Shown here in pieces: positions 7,166 to 15,440 of a DNA stretch of 52,453 nucleotides. Source of the stretch: Nitrospirota bacterium (GTDB taxonomy: Bacteria; Nitrospirota; JACRHJ01); contig JACRHJ010000059.1 in NCBI GenBank assembly GCA_016212105.1, positions 1 to 52,453 of the forward strand, in the 5' to 3' direction. Made by a program: the position numbers and the translations under genes. Positions within the stretch are counted from its first letter, which is position 1. Each line of letters opens with the position of its first letter. The notes below the pieces were generated by a model. That model was not told the origin of the DNA and did not search any database. It worked only from the letters and a program-made list of their open reading frames with translations.

Positions 7166-8718
7166 CTATTCAGGTCCCGGGGCATCGCCTTCAGCGTCTC
7201 GAGCGTGTCCGCGACGCGCGCCTCGTAGAAGGTCTTCAGCACCTTCTCGAGGTTGGGGTGCTTCTTGATCTGCTCGTCGAGGTCTTCGCGCTTGAACTCC
7301 ATTATCTCGGTCGGCCCGTTCGCTATGACGTCCGCCGTGCGAGGCTTGCCGGTCAGGAACGAGACCTCGCCGAAGAACTCCCGTTCGCCGAGTGTGGCGA
7401 GGAAGAGGTCGGCGGAGCCTGTCTTGGTCACGACCCGGACGCTCCCGGCCTTGATAATGAAAAGAGACCTGCCGGAGTCGCCCTCGTGTACAATCTTTTC
7501 GTCCTTCTTGAACGACAGCCGTTTCATCTTGCCGAACAGGTCCCACAGCTCGTCCTGCGTGAAGTCCGAGAAAAGGGCGATGCCCGCGCCGCCGTGTTCC
7601 GATTTGTCAGGCACCGCCTCTGCATGGCTCTCCTCGACGAGCATGTCGTCGAGGACCTCGAGTGCGTCGAGTGCGTCGAGCGCCTGCTCGCCGGTGACAT
7701 CACCCATTCCGGTTATGGCTGGCTCGAACGTCATGCCCGGAGACGATATATCCGTCGAGTCGAAATCTAGCGGGCTCCCGCCCTCGGACGACAGCGCCTC
7801 CGGAGCCCACGCATCGTTCCCGAAGGCCTGGCCACCGTCGGCGCGGCCGTTGTCGAACTCGAGCGCGCCGTCCCCGAACTTCTCGAAGACCGCCGCCGCG
7901 CCGCCTTCGATGCTGCCGGACCCGAAGTCCTCGTCTGGGGCGGATATTTCGAACGACGATGACGACCCGCCGGTCTCGAGTTCGTAGCCGCCGGTGTCCG
8001 CCGTCCCGCTGTCCAGTTCGATATTACCGGTGTCTGTTATGTCGAAAGACGGCGCGGAGCCGGCCCTGCCGTCGTCGAACTCCAGGTCACTGCCCATGTC
8101 CGAGACGTCGAACGCGGGGGCGGGGCCGGAGTCCGCACGGCCGGTATCCAGCTCGTAGTCTCCGGAGCCGGTCATCTCGAACGCGGGCTCCGCCGGAGGC
8201 TCAGGCTTCTTCTGGTCGTACTTCTTTATGATTCCTGAGCCGATGGGTATGGGCGTGTCGATCTCGTAGACAGGGGTGTCGTCGGGCTCCTTTATGGGCG
8301 CGGGCTCCGGGAAGCCCATCGCGGCCTCCTCCAGGCCCGGTATCTCCTTGGCAAGGTCCACCTTTATGTTCTTCTTGTCGAAGGCCGGCCTGGGCTTGTC
8401 CGCTTCTCCGGTAAGCTCGTCTATCTTGTCCTGGACGCCGGTGAGTGACGGGTCTACCCTGAGGACCATCTTGTAGGTCGCTATCGCCTTAGGCGTGTGC
8501 CCCTTCTCGGCGAACAGCCCGGCCGTACGGACGTAGTTCTCCGCCGCCCCGTCCTTGTCGCCCATCTTCAGGCAGAGGTCGCCCATCCTCAGCGTCACAA
8601 GCGGGTCTTTCTTGTCCAGGGCGTACAGCTCGTGCATCGCTTCGAGGGCCTTTTTCAGCTGCCCCTTCTTCACCAGCAACTGTACGAGGTCGCTCAACTC
8701 CCCTTTGCTCTTTGCCAT
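7162..8718 (-). CDS. TPR protein with C-terminal cyclic-nucleotide-binding domain
   Basis: 518 residues, start ATG 8718 behind GGAGGGTG. Residues 1 to ~115 are TPR-like helix pairs (KKGQLKKALEAMHELYALDK, then a unit with PKAIATYKMVLRVDP). Residues ~115-380 form an acidic, Gly/Ser/Asp-rich, low-complexity linker with repeated short units (ELDTGRAD, EFDDGRAG, ELDSGTAD). Residues ~385-500 are a cNMP-binding domain: LFSDFTQDELW, then EKIVHEGDSGRSLFIIKAGSVRV and FFGEVSFLTGKPRTADV. The RTADV end of the phosphate-binding cassette fits nucleotide binding, though the ligand is unknown. It sits between dnaB (16 bases away) and the ABC-F gene (4-base overlap). Confidence 0.85.
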   Translation of the reverse strand: MAKSKGELSDLVQLLVKKGQLKKALEAMHELYALDKKDPLVTLRMGDLCLKMGDKDGAAENYVRTAGLFAEKGHTPKAIATYKMVLRVDPSLTGVQDKIDELTGEADKPRPAFDKKNIKVDLAKEIPGLEEAAMGFPEPAPIKEPDDTPVYEIDTPIPIGSGIIKKYDQKKPEPPAEPAFEMTGSGDYELDTGRADSGPAPAFDVSDMGSDLEFDDGRAGSAPSFDITDTGNIELDSGTADTGGYELETGGSSSSFEISAPDEDFGSGSIEGGAAAVFEKFGDGALEFDNGRADGGQAFGNDAWAPEALSSEGGSPLDFDSTDISSPGMTFEPAITGMGDVTGEQALDALDALEVLDDMLVEESHAEAVPDKSEHGGAGIALFSDFTQDELWDLFGKMKRLSFKKDEKIVHEGDSGRSLFIIKAGSVRVVTKTGSADLFLATLGEREFFGEVSFLTGKPRTADVIANGPTEIMEFKREDLDEQIKKHPNLEKVLKTFYEARVADTLETLKAMPRDLNR

Positions 8719-8734
8719 TTTCCGGCACCCTCCG

Positions 8735-10120
8735 TTAGTATTCGCTCCGCTCGGTGCGGTTCTCGAAACGCGCGTACCGTCCTATGAACGTGAGGTCCAC
8801 GTCGACGCCCGCAGGGCCGTTACGCTGCTTGCCTATGTTTATCGTGGCCTTGCCGCGCCGCCCGCACATGCACTCCCCGTCCTTGGGGCACTCGCAGCGC
8901 TTGTAGAACTCCTCTCGGTATATGAACATGATGACGTCCGCGTCCTGCTCGATGGCTCCGGACTCCCTGAGGTCGGCGAGGAGCGGCTTGCCGCCGCCGC
9001 CCGGCCTGGTCTCGACAGCGCGGTTAAGCTGCGAGAGCGCGATGACCGGGCATGCCAGCTCCTTCGCCAGGCCCTTCAGCGAGCGCGATATGTCGGAGAT
9101 CTCCTGCTGGCGCGACTCGGAGTTCCCGTAGCCGCGCATGAGCTGGAGGTAGTCTATCACTATGAGGCCGAGGCCGTGCTCGCGCTTGAGCCTGCGCGCC
9201 TTCGCGCGAAGCTCCAGGACGTTGATGGAAGAGGAGTCGTCTATGAATATCGGGGCCTCGGACAGGACGCCCGCCGCCGCGGTAAGCTTGTTCCAGTCGG
9301 ACTGCTGGAGGTGACCGGTGCGGAGCAGCTTCGCGTCCACCCTCGCCTCGGACGCGAGCATCCTCGTGACGAGCTGCTCCTTGGACATCTCCAGCGAGAA
9401 AAGCGCGATTGGGATGTTCTTCTCTATGGCGACGTGCGAGGCGATGTTCAGGCAGAACGCTGTCTTGCCCATGGACGGGCGGCCGGCGACGATGATGAGG
9501 TCGGAGTCCTGGAGCCCGGCGGTGTACTCGTCCAGTTGCGTGAAGCCCGTCGGGACGCCGGTTATCATCTCCTTCCGGTTGTACAGCTTCTCGATCATCT
9601 CGAAGCTGTCCTTGACGATGTCCTTGACCGAGAAGAACGACGGTTTTATCTTTTTTTCCGCTATCTCGAAGATGGTGCGCTCTGCCTCGTCGAGGAACTC
9701 GTCTACGTCCTTGTTGTCCTCGTAGCCCTTCGTGATGATGTCGGACGCGGTGGATATGAGGGAGCGGAGTATCGCCTTTTCGCGGACAATCTTGCAGTGG
9801 TAACGGATGTTGGCCGCGTTCGGCACGGTGTTGACGAGCGTGGCGAGGTACGACACGCCGCCCGCCCGCTCCAGAGCGTCCCTCTTTCTGAGCGCCTCGG
9901 GGAGGGTCACGATATCGATGGCCTCGCCCGCCTCGGACAGCTCAATCATGCCGATGAAGATCCTACGGTGCGCCTCTTTGTAGAAGTCGTCCGCGGTGAT
10001 GAACTCAACCGCGCGGTCGAGCCCGCTGTTCTCCAGCATTATCGCGCCGAGTATCGCCTGCTCCGCCTCTACGTTCTGCGGCGACATCCTCTGCTGGATG
10101 GGGGCCTCTCTTGTTTCCAT
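8735..10120 (-). CDS. dnaB: Replicative DNA helicase DnaB, with a Cys-rich insert
   Basis: 461 residues from ATG 10120 (behind CCGGAGAAT; a GTG at 10147 is the alternative). The N-terminal primase-interacting domain contains PQNVEAEQAILGAIML. The C-terminal RecA-like domain has Walker A GRPSMGKT at 213-220, IVIDYLQLM (Walker B), SRSLKGLAKEL, ALSQLNR and the KQRNGP motif near the C-terminus. It is the ring helicase that unwinds DNA at the replication fork. Unusual: between MFIYREEF and the KQRNGP motif lies CECPKDGECMC, with Cys at 409, 411, 417 and 419, a possible metal-binding cluster. It is first of a three-gene unit. rplI, often next to dnaB, is 5 kb away on the other strand. Confidence 0.95.
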   Translation of the reverse strand: METREAPIQQRMSPQNVEAEQAILGAIMLENSGLDRAVEFITADDFYKEAHRRIFIGMIELSEAGEAIDIVTLPEALRKRDALERAGGVSYLATLVNTVPNAANIRYHCKIVREKAILRSLISTASDIITKGYEDNKDVDEFLDEAERTIFEIAEKKIKPSFFSVKDIVKDSFEMIEKLYNRKEMITGVPTGFTQLDEYTAGLQDSDLIIVAGRPSMGKTAFCLNIASHVAIEKNIPIALFSLEMSKEQLVTRMLASEARVDAKLLRTGHLQQSDWNKLTAAAGVLSEAPIFIDDSSSINVLELRAKARRLKREHGLGLIVIDYLQLMRGYGNSESRQQEISDISRSLKGLAKELACPVIALSQLNRAVETRPGGGGKPLLADLRESGAIEQDADVIMFIYREEFYKRCECPKDGECMCGRRGKATINIGKQRNGPAGVDVDLTFIGRYARFENRTERSEY

Positions 10121-10162
10121 GTATTCTCCGGGGTAATAGCGTGACACACGAATGGATGATAG

Positions 10163-10191
10163 ATTTTATCAGAAACGGCGAGCTATTGGAA
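10163..10191 (-). promoter_or_regulatory. Promoter of the dnaB unit
   Basis: On the minus strand: -35 TTCCAA (10186-10191), a 17-base spacer, -10 TAAAAT (10163-10168). It lies immediately after the gcvPA terminator and 43 bases before the dnaB start. Confidence 0.6.
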
Positions 10192-10194
10192 GAT

Positions 10195-10220
10195 AAAAAA
10201 GGCGGCATGATGGCCGCCTT
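10195..10220 (-). terminator. Rho-independent terminator after gcvPA
   Basis: Eight-base stem AAGGCGGC / GCCGCCTT (10199-10220) with loop ATGATG, followed by a T run on the minus strand. A small CCCCCTTTGGCAAAGGGGG palindrome at 10230-10248 lies between it and the gcvPA stop. Confidence 0.8.
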
Positions 10221-10260
10221 ATCCTACCTCCCCCTTTGGCAAAGGGGGATAGAGGGGGAT

Positions 10261-11595
10261 TTAAAAGCACCCCGCCAGCCTGTCAATCTCCTCTTTCGTC
10301 CGCTTCTCCGTCACGGCCACAAGCATCCGCCCCTTCAGCTCCGGGTAATGCGCGCCCAAATCCAGACCGCCGATGATGTTCTGTTTCAATAGCCTCTTGT
10401 TGACAGGCCCGACACCCTTGGCGGTCTTCACCGCGAACTCCTTGAAGAAAGGCGCGGAGAAGGCCCGCGTCACGCCGGGCCGCTTCACCAACTCGTCCAG
10501 CGCGTAATGCGACTTCTGGACGCAAAGCCCGGCGACCCGGCGGATGCCGGACTTCCCCATCGCCGCCATGTATATCGCGGCCATAAGCGCGATCAGCGCC
10601 TCGTTCGTGCAGATGTTGGAAGTCGCCCGTTCGCGCTTAATGTGCTGCTCGCGCGCCTGAAGGGTCAGGACGTATCCCCGCTTCCCGATTGCATCCACGG
10701 TCTCGCCGACGACACGGCCGGGCATCTGCCTCAGGTGCTCCTCGCGGCAAGCGAAAAGGCCGAGGTACGGCCCGCCGAAGGAGAGCGACTTCCCGAGCGG
10801 CTGGCCCTCGCCGACGGCAATGTCCGCGCCAAGCTCGCCGGGCGACTTGAGCAAGCCCAGCGCGATGGGGTCTGCTATGACGACGAGGAGCGCGCCCTTG
10901 TCGTGGGCTATTTTCGCGGCCTCCGCAACATCCTCGATGCAGCCGAAGAAGTTCGGGTACTGAATGATTACGGCGGCGGTCGAACCAGTCACGTCCGCGC
11001 GCATCGCGTCCAGGTCGGTCACGCCCTCGCCTGACGAATAAGGCAGCTCCAGCACCGGCGATCCGATGCCGCGCATGTACGTCCTGAGCGCCTTCCGGTA
11101 GTGCGGGTGGACCGCGGTGGATACCGCGACCTCGGCCCGTTTCGTCACCCGCTGGGCCATGAGAGCGGCCTCGGCCGTCGCGGACGCGCCGTCGTACATC
11201 GACGCGTTCGCCGCCTCCATGCCGGTAAGCTCGCAGACCATGCTCTGGTACTCGAACGTCGCCTGGAGCGTGCCCTGGCTGACCTCCGCCTGGTACGGTG
11301 TGTATGATGTAGCGAACTCGGCGCGTGTAGCGAGGTGTCCGATGACGGACGGTATGAAGTGGTCGTACGCCCCGGCCCCGAGGAAGCATGCGTTTGATGC
11401 CGTGTCCACGTTCGATGCCGCCATCGCCCCAAGCTCGGACATCAGCTCAGGCTCTGTCAGCGCGGGCGGGAGCCTCAGCGGCGCTTTGAGCAGCAGCTCG
11501 GCCGGGACCCCTGATATAAGCTCGGCAAAGCTGCCGGCCCCGATGGCCGCGAGCATCGCCGTCCTGTCATCGGGCGTGTTGGGGATGTAGCGCAT
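10261..11595 (-). CDS. gcvPA: Glycine dehydrogenase (decarboxylating) subunit 1
   Basis: 444 residues from ATG 11595 behind GTGAGGC; the in-frame ATG at 11622 lies in a dispersed repeat and is unlikely. It is the N-terminal half of the glycine cleavage P-protein in its two-subunit form. Characteristic stretches are MRYIPNTPDDR at the start, then SYTPYQAEVSQGTLQATFEYQ (residues ~96-116), MYDGASATAEA and GEGQPLG. The PLP lysine belongs to subunit 2 (gcvPB), which is not in this window. With GcvPB, GcvH and GcvT it degrades glycine to CO2, ammonia and methylene-THF. gcvT lies 623 bases upstream on the same strand. A terminator follows directly, so gcvPB is not next. Confidence 0.95.
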   Translation of the reverse strand: MRYIPNTPDDRTAMLAAIGAGSFAELISGVPAELLLKAPLRLPPALTEPELMSELGAMAASNVDTASNACFLGAGAYDHFIPSVIGHLATRAEFATSYTPYQAEVSQGTLQATFEYQSMVCELTGMEAANASMYDGASATAEAALMAQRVTKRAEVAVSTAVHPHYRKALRTYMRGIGSPVLELPYSSGEGVTDLDAMRADVTGSTAAVIIQYPNFFGCIEDVAEAAKIAHDKGALLVVIADPIALGLLKSPGELGADIAVGEGQPLGKSLSFGGPYLGLFACREEHLRQMPGRVVGETVDAIGKRGYVLTLQAREQHIKRERATSNICTNEALIALMAAIYMAAMGKSGIRRVAGLCVQKSHYALDELVKRPGVTRAFSAPFFKEFAVKTAKGVGPVNKRLLKQNIIGGLDLGAHYPELKGRMLVAVTEKRTKEEIDRLAGCF

Positions 11596-11599
11596 GTTT

Positions 11600-12218
11600 G
11601 CCTCACTTGCCTTCGTTGTCATTCCCGCGAAAGCGGGAATCCAGAGGCTTTCAATAATAGCGTTACCAGTACAAGTTAAGTCACTGGACCCCCGTTTTCA
11701 CGGGGGTGACAATACAGGGGCCGACCCGTGTGCCGGCCCTCAGACTGCTGACAAAGTCCCGAAGCAATTGGATGACGTTTCAGAAAGCCTGACGTCGTCC
11801 CGACCGAAGTGGAGGGACCCACAGTAAGCCTTTGATTGTAATAGAGCCAAGTCAAAGGTAGGTTCCTCGACTTCGCTCGGAACGACGGTGTTCGTTGCCC
11901 TGTTATTGTGAAACAGGGGTTTGTCAACACTCTAGGGGCCGACCCGTGTGTCGGCCCTTCATGTTTATTATGGTGTCATTCTGAACGAAGTGAAGAATCC
12001 GCCTGTATCTGATTAGCGAACGGTGGGCAATGCCCACCCTACCTTGCTTTTATTATGTCTCTAAGGTGTCATTGCGAGGAGCGTAAGCGACGCGGCAATC
12101 TCAGCCTATTAAGAACTGAGATTGCCACGCTTCGCTCGCAATGACAGGCTAATGCAGGGACGACATAACGGCCGGACCCTGCTGTAAGATTCTCACGAAC
12201 ACGAAGCACGAACACGAG
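11600..12218. repeat. 620-base gap between gcvT and gcvPA filled by dispersed repeats
   Basis: Units seen: 11617-11646 (GTCATTCCCGCGAAAGCGGG), 11681-11711 (CACTGGACCCCCG...CGGGGGTGAC), a GGGGCCGACCC unit near 11716, a TCGTCCCGACCGAAGTGGAG-like unit near 11793, 11934-11965 (GGGGCCGACCCG...CGGCCC), 11977-12005 (TCATTCTGAACGAAG), and the inverted pair 12067-12146 (TGTCATTGCGAG arms). I see no coding sequence and no remnant of gcvH, which often occupies this place. Confidence 0.8.
12067..12146. repeat. Inverted pair of TGTCATTGCGAG repeats
   Basis: Two copies of the same dispersed unit face each other (12067-12104 and 12116-12146), both starting TGTCATTGCGAG at the outer edge and ending GGCAATCTCAG at the inner edge. 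Together they can form one long hairpin. Single copies are at 40310-40346 and 51320-51353. Confidence 0.85.
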
Positions 12219-13298
12219 TCACGTCTTCATATAGAACGGCAGCCCCACCACCTCCGCCGCATGCGGCCTGTCGTGTATGTCTATGGTGAGCCCGTCGGCA
12301 GGCGCGCCGGTCTTGATGTACCCGAGCGCGATACCGGTCTTCAGCATCGGCGAAAAGTTACCGCTCGTTACGACGCCCACCTCCGTGCCTCCGGCGAGGA
12401 TTTTGCAGCCGTGCCTGGGCACGCCCTTCTCCTTGAGCACCAGCCCGGCGAGGCGTCTTGAGACGCCCTCCGTCCGGGCCTTGACGAGCGCGTCATACCC
12501 TATGAAGTCCGTGTTCCCTAAGTCCACCGCGCCCTCGTACCCGGCCTCTATGGGGTTCGTCTCCTCGTCCGCGTCGTCTCCGTGGAGCAGGTATCCCATC
12601 TCCAGCCTCAGCGTGTCCCGCGCCCCCAGGCCGCACGGGACGAGGCCGAACTCCTTGCCCGCTTCCATCAGCCCGTCCCAGATTGCCTCCACCGTGTGGT
12701 TGTGTATGAATATCTCGAAACCCTTCTCGCCCGTGTATCCGGTCTTGGACAGGATGTACCCCGTCCCGGAATATGTGGAGTTCATGAAGGCGTGGTACTT
12801 GAAGGACGCCGGGTCCACGCCGAGCGCCTTTTTAGCTATGTCCCATGACGCCGGCCCCTGGAGCGAGAGTATCGCCGTGTCCGGGCTGTCGTCCACCAGT
12901 ATCGCCTCGAATCCCCTCGCGTGGCCGCGCAGCCATTCGAGGTCTCTGTCCGCGTTGCCGGAGTTCACGCACAGGAGGAACCTGTCCTCGTTCAGCCGGT
13001 AGACCATCAGGTCGTCGATTATGCCCGCGCGTTCGTTCAGCAGGAAGCCGTAGCGCGCCCTGTCCACCGGCAAGGTCTCCGCGCGGAAGGTCAGCATGCG
13101 CCTGAGGAAGGCCGCGCTGTCGCTGCCTCCGACCTCTATCAGGCCCATGTGGCCGATGTCGAACAGCCCGGCGGCCTTGCGCACCGCCTCGTGTTCGTGC
13201 ACGACGCCCGAGTATTCGAGCGGCATCTCCCAGCCGTGGAACCCGGTGAACTTCGCGCCGAGCGACTTGTGCTTCTGGTAGAGCGCGGTGTGTTTCAT
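12219..13298 (-). CDS. gcvT: Glycine cleavage system T protein (aminomethyltransferase)
   Basis: 359 residues, start ATG 13298. Recognisable from the opening MKHTALYQKHKSLGAKFTGF, HGWEMPLEYSG, AGLFDIGHMG, then GYTGEKGFEIF and LGARDTLRLEMGY in the middle and the C-terminal barrel domain ending near VGLPFYMKT. It transfers the aminomethyl carbon from lipoyl-GcvH to tetrahydrofolate, releasing ammonia. Length is normal. It is separated from gcvPA by repeats and from cobD by a large hairpin, so whether the three are one transcript is uncertain. The ribosome-binding site is weak (AAGAGAAA). Confidence 0.95.
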   Translation of the reverse strand: MKHTALYQKHKSLGAKFTGFHGWEMPLEYSGVVHEHEAVRKAAGLFDIGHMGLIEVGGSDSAAFLRRMLTFRAETLPVDRARYGFLLNERAGIIDDLMVYRLNEDRFLLCVNSGNADRDLEWLRGHARGFEAILVDDSPDTAILSLQGPASWDIAKKALGVDPASFKYHAFMNSTYSGTGYILSKTGYTGEKGFEIFIHNHTVEAIWDGLMEAGKEFGLVPCGLGARDTLRLEMGYLLHGDDADEETNPIEAGYEGAVDLGNTDFIGYDALVKARTEGVSRRLAGLVLKEKGVPRHGCKILAGGTEVGVVTSGNFSPMLKTGIALGYIKTGAPADGLTIDIHDRPHAAEVVGLPFYMKT

Positions 13299-13333
13299 GT
13301 GATTTCTCTTGGTTTTTTGTTGTCCAATAGCCC

Positions 13334-13429
13334 GCGGGTGCGAATTTTCAGGTCAGCACTCTTTGGCCTGACCCCGCTGCTTTATAGCGGGGTGGGCCCC
13401 CATGTGCTGGCCTGAAAATTCGTACCCGC
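13334..13429. repeat. 96-base near-perfect palindromic element
   Basis: Outer arms of 26 bases (13334-13359 and 13404-13429) pair with two mismatches; each contains CGAATTTTCAGG or its complement. Inside is a second stem, ACCCCGC / GCGGGGT, flanked by self-complementary GGCC. The whole can fold into one long hairpin between cobD and gcvT. It has no ORF and no other copy in the window, and differs from the short dispersed repeats. It may be a MITE or REP-like element, or a strong bidirectional transcription stop. Confidence 0.8.
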
Positions 13430-13439
13430 TAAAAACATA

Positions 13440-13530
13440 AAGTCGCTGGATTCCCGCTTTCACGGGAATGACGTAAACTCCCACTTCCCCAGACCCCCAT
13501 TCCCGGAAGGTGAGGGGGAAGTGGGCATGA
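13440..13530. repeat. Dispersed repeats downstream of cobD
   Basis: 13442-13473 is a CTGGATTCCCGC...GGGAATGAC unit (reverse orientation). 13478-13525 contains ACTTCCCC / GGGGAAGT arms. Both families recur elsewhere in the window. Confidence 0.7.
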
Positions 13531-13585
13531 GTAGTATATAAAATCTATCACACGCATGCCGGAGTGTAAAGGAACTTGCGGATTT

Positions 13586-14665
13586 TTATAGAGTATCGGC
13601 CAGAGCGGGCCTGAGCGCGGCGAGGAGCGCCTCGTTGTCACTGCGCGAGCGTACCGCGAGCCGGACGAAACGCCTGTCGAGGCCCCGGAAGTTTCCGCAG
13701 CTCCGGATGAGGATGCCTTTGGACGCGAGGGACTCGGCGAGCGTGTCCGCGTCCGCGCCGGGGTAATCGAGACGTGCGAATACGAAGTTGACCGATGGCG
13801 GATAGGGGGATATGCCGGGGATCCGGGAAAGCCCGGCGAAAAGGTACTCCTTCTCCGCGTCCACGAGGGCGAGGCTCTTTTTTTCGTATGCTGAATCAGC
13901 GAGCGACGCGGCTGCCGCGTGTTCTGCCAGGGTGTTGACGCTCCAAGGCTCACGCGATGCCGTGAGCTTCTTTACGACGTCCTGCTGCGCGGCAAGCCAT
14001 CCGGCCCTAAGGCCCGGCATGCCGTAAAACTTCGTGAAGTTTCGGAGTACCGCGACACCCCTGTGCGTGGCGGCGAAGTCGAGGGCGGACCTGCCCGGCG
14101 CGTACTCGATGAACGCCTCGTCGAGGACGACGAAGGTCTTGGACCGTTTAGCCGCCTTCAGGATATACTGCACCGCGTCCCTGTCGAGCAGGACGCCGGT
14201 CGGGTTGTTCGGGTTGCACAGGAACAGCATGTCCTGGCCGGACATGGCCTTTACCAGCCTGTCCACGTCCGGGGCGAAGCCTTCGGCTTCCAGCAAGGGG
14301 AAGTGTGTGTTTACGCATCCCGCAAGCCTCAGCGCCCTGTCGTAGTCCGTGAAGGACGGGACGGGCAGGAGCGCGCGCCTTGGCCTCAGCGCCCTCGGGA
14401 TGAGGTATATCAGCTCGGTCGAGCCGTTTCCGGCCAGTATCGATTGTTCCGGTATTCCGAATTTCTCCGTGATGGCGGACGTGAGGATGCCGGAACCGGG
14501 GTCGGGATAGTTTACGAGCGAGGGTATCGCGTCCCTGAGCGCCTTGACCGCCCTGGGCGACGGACCGAGCGGGTTTATGCTCGCCGAGAAGTCGAGAAAA
14601 TCCCCTTCCGGGATGCCGTACTTCTTCGCGTAATGATATATGTTTCCGCCGTGCGGGAGGGACAT
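13586..14665 (-). CDS. CobD-like threonine-phosphate decarboxylase / HisC-family aminotransferase
   Basis: 359 residues from ATG 14665, with GGAGAG just upstream (an ATG at 14677 is the alternative). It is a fold-type I PLP enzyme of the histidinol-phosphate aminotransferase family. The N-terminal HGGNIY and DFSASINPLGPSP are typical of CobD, the L-threonine-O-3-phosphate decarboxylase that makes the aminopropanol linker of cobalamin. Also visible: CNPNNPTG, VLDEAFIEY and the PLP-lysine region NFTKFYGMPGLRAGW. No other cobalamin gene is in the window, so a HisC-like role is not excluded. It starts 34 bases after the tRNA-Thr terminator. Confidence 0.75.
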   Translation of the reverse strand: MSLPHGGNIYHYAKKYGIPEGDFLDFSASINPLGPSPRAVKALRDAIPSLVNYPDPGSGILTSAITEKFGIPEQSILAGNGSTELIYLIPRALRPRRALLPVPSFTDYDRALRLAGCVNTHFPLLEAEGFAPDVDRLVKAMSGQDMLFLCNPNNPTGVLLDRDAVQYILKAAKRSKTFVVLDEAFIEYAPGRSALDFAATHRGVAVLRNFTKFYGMPGLRAGWLAAQQDVVKKLTASREPWSVNTLAEHAAAASLADSAYEKKSLALVDAEKEYLFAGLSRIPGISPYPPSVNFVFARLDYPGADADTLAESLASKGILIRSCGNFRGLDRRFVRLAVRSRSDNEALLAALRPALADTL

Positions 14666-14693
14666 GATTCTCTCCATGCGCGAAATTCAAAGC

Positions 14694-14722
14694 AAAAAGG
14701 GCAGCCAGAAAACTGGCTGCCC
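14694..14722 (-). terminator. Rho-independent terminator of tRNA-Thr
   Basis: Ten-base perfect stem GGGCAGCCAG / CTGGCTGCCC (14699-14722) with loop AAAA, followed on the minus strand by TTTTT (14694-14698). It lies 11 bases after the CCA end and ahead of cobD. Confidence 0.9.
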
Positions 14723-14733
14723 CCTTGATTTTC

Positions 14734-14809
14734 TGGAGCCGACGATGGGACTCGAACCCGCGACCTAGTGATTACGAATCACTTGCTCTACCAGCTGAGC
14801 TACGTCGGC
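14734..14809 (-). tRNA. tRNA-Thr (CGT anticodon)
   Basis: A 76-base cloverleaf. Acceptor GCCGACG / CGTCGGC is fully paired, the discriminator is T, and CCA is encoded (14734-14736). The anticodon stem AGTGA / TCACT encloses loop TTCGTAA with anticodon CGT. The T arm contains GGGTTCGAGTCCC. Confidence 0.95.
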
Positions 14810-14825
14810 CTGTTGTGAGTCCCAA

Positions 14826-14854
14826 TTATTACTAAAAGCGGTGCAAAAAGTCAA
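14826..14854 (-). promoter_or_regulatory. Promoter of tRNA-Thr
   Basis: On the minus strand: -35 TTGACT (14849-14854), a 17-base spacer, -10 TAATAA (14826-14831), 16 bases before the tRNA 5' end. Confidence 0.75.
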
Positions 14855-14899
14855 GAGAATTCATTGAAAGCCCATTGAAAGCCCCATGTCTGTTTTTGC

Positions 14900-14928
14900 T
14901 TGACATAATGCTTTTGTTTTTGTAACAT
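14900..14928 (+). promoter_or_regulatory. Promoter of rplI
   Basis: -35 TTGACA (14900-14905), a 17-base spacer, -10 TAACAT (14923-14928), about 42 bases before the rplI start. It is divergent from the tRNA-Thr promoter. Confidence 0.75.
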
Positions 14929-14970
14929 GACTGGCTGATTCACGAAATAAACACATAAGGAGCCCCTGTC

Positions 14971-15420
14971 ATGCAGATCATACTCAAGGAAGATGTCGAG
15001 AAGCTCGGCAATATAGGCGAAATTGTGGAAGTAAAGCGCGGCTACGCGAGGAACTTCCTCCTGCCCAAGGACATGGCTGTCGAGGCGACGGCGAAGAACC
15101 TCAGCCAGCTCGAGCACCACAAGAGGGTCATCGCCGCGAAGATAAAGAGGATACAGAAGGAGTCCGAGACGCTGGCCGACAAGATATCCCAGATATCCGT
15201 AACGCTCCGCCACAGGGCCGGCGAGGAGGAGAAGCTCTTCGGCGCCGTCACCACGATGGAGATAGCCGAAGCGCTCAAGGAGCAGGGTGTCGAGGTAGAC
15301 AAGCGCAAGATAGTCCTGGACGAGCCCATCAAGAGGCTCGGCGAGTATGAGGTCGCCGTGAAGCTCTCTGGCGGCGTCAGCGCGAAGGTCAAGGTCGCGG
15401 TCGTTGCCGCGTCAGAATAG
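14971..15420 (+). CDS. rplI: 50S ribosomal protein L9
   Basis: 149 residues, the usual length, start ATG 14971 behind AAGGAG. The N-terminal rRNA-binding domain MQIILKEDVEKLGNIGEIVEVKRGYARNFLLP-type sequence is textbook (KGYARNFL region at ~23-31). A long connecting helix and the C-terminal domain (GAVTTMEIAEAL, KRKIVLDEPIKRLGEYEV) follow. It is usually in an rpsF-rpsR-rplI-dnaB cluster; here it stands alone with its own promoter and terminator, while dnaB is on the opposite strand 5 kb away. Confidence 0.97.
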   Translation: MQIILKEDVEKLGNIGEIVEVKRGYARNFLLPKDMAVEATAKNLSQLEHHKRVIAAKIKRIQKESETLADKISQISVTLRHRAGEEEKLFGAVTTMEIAEALKEQGVEVDKRKIVLDEPIKRLGEYEVAVKLSGGVSAKVKVAVVAASE

Positions 15421-15440
15421 ACTTACAGACATTAGATAAT

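Noticed and set aside
11600..12218. Decayed gcvH
   Set aside because: No lipoyl-lysine motif or H-protein stretch appears in any frame; only repeats are seen.
13334..13429. Integron attC site
   Set aside because: The hairpin lacks GTTRRRY/RYYYAAC core sites, and no integrase or cassette array is present.
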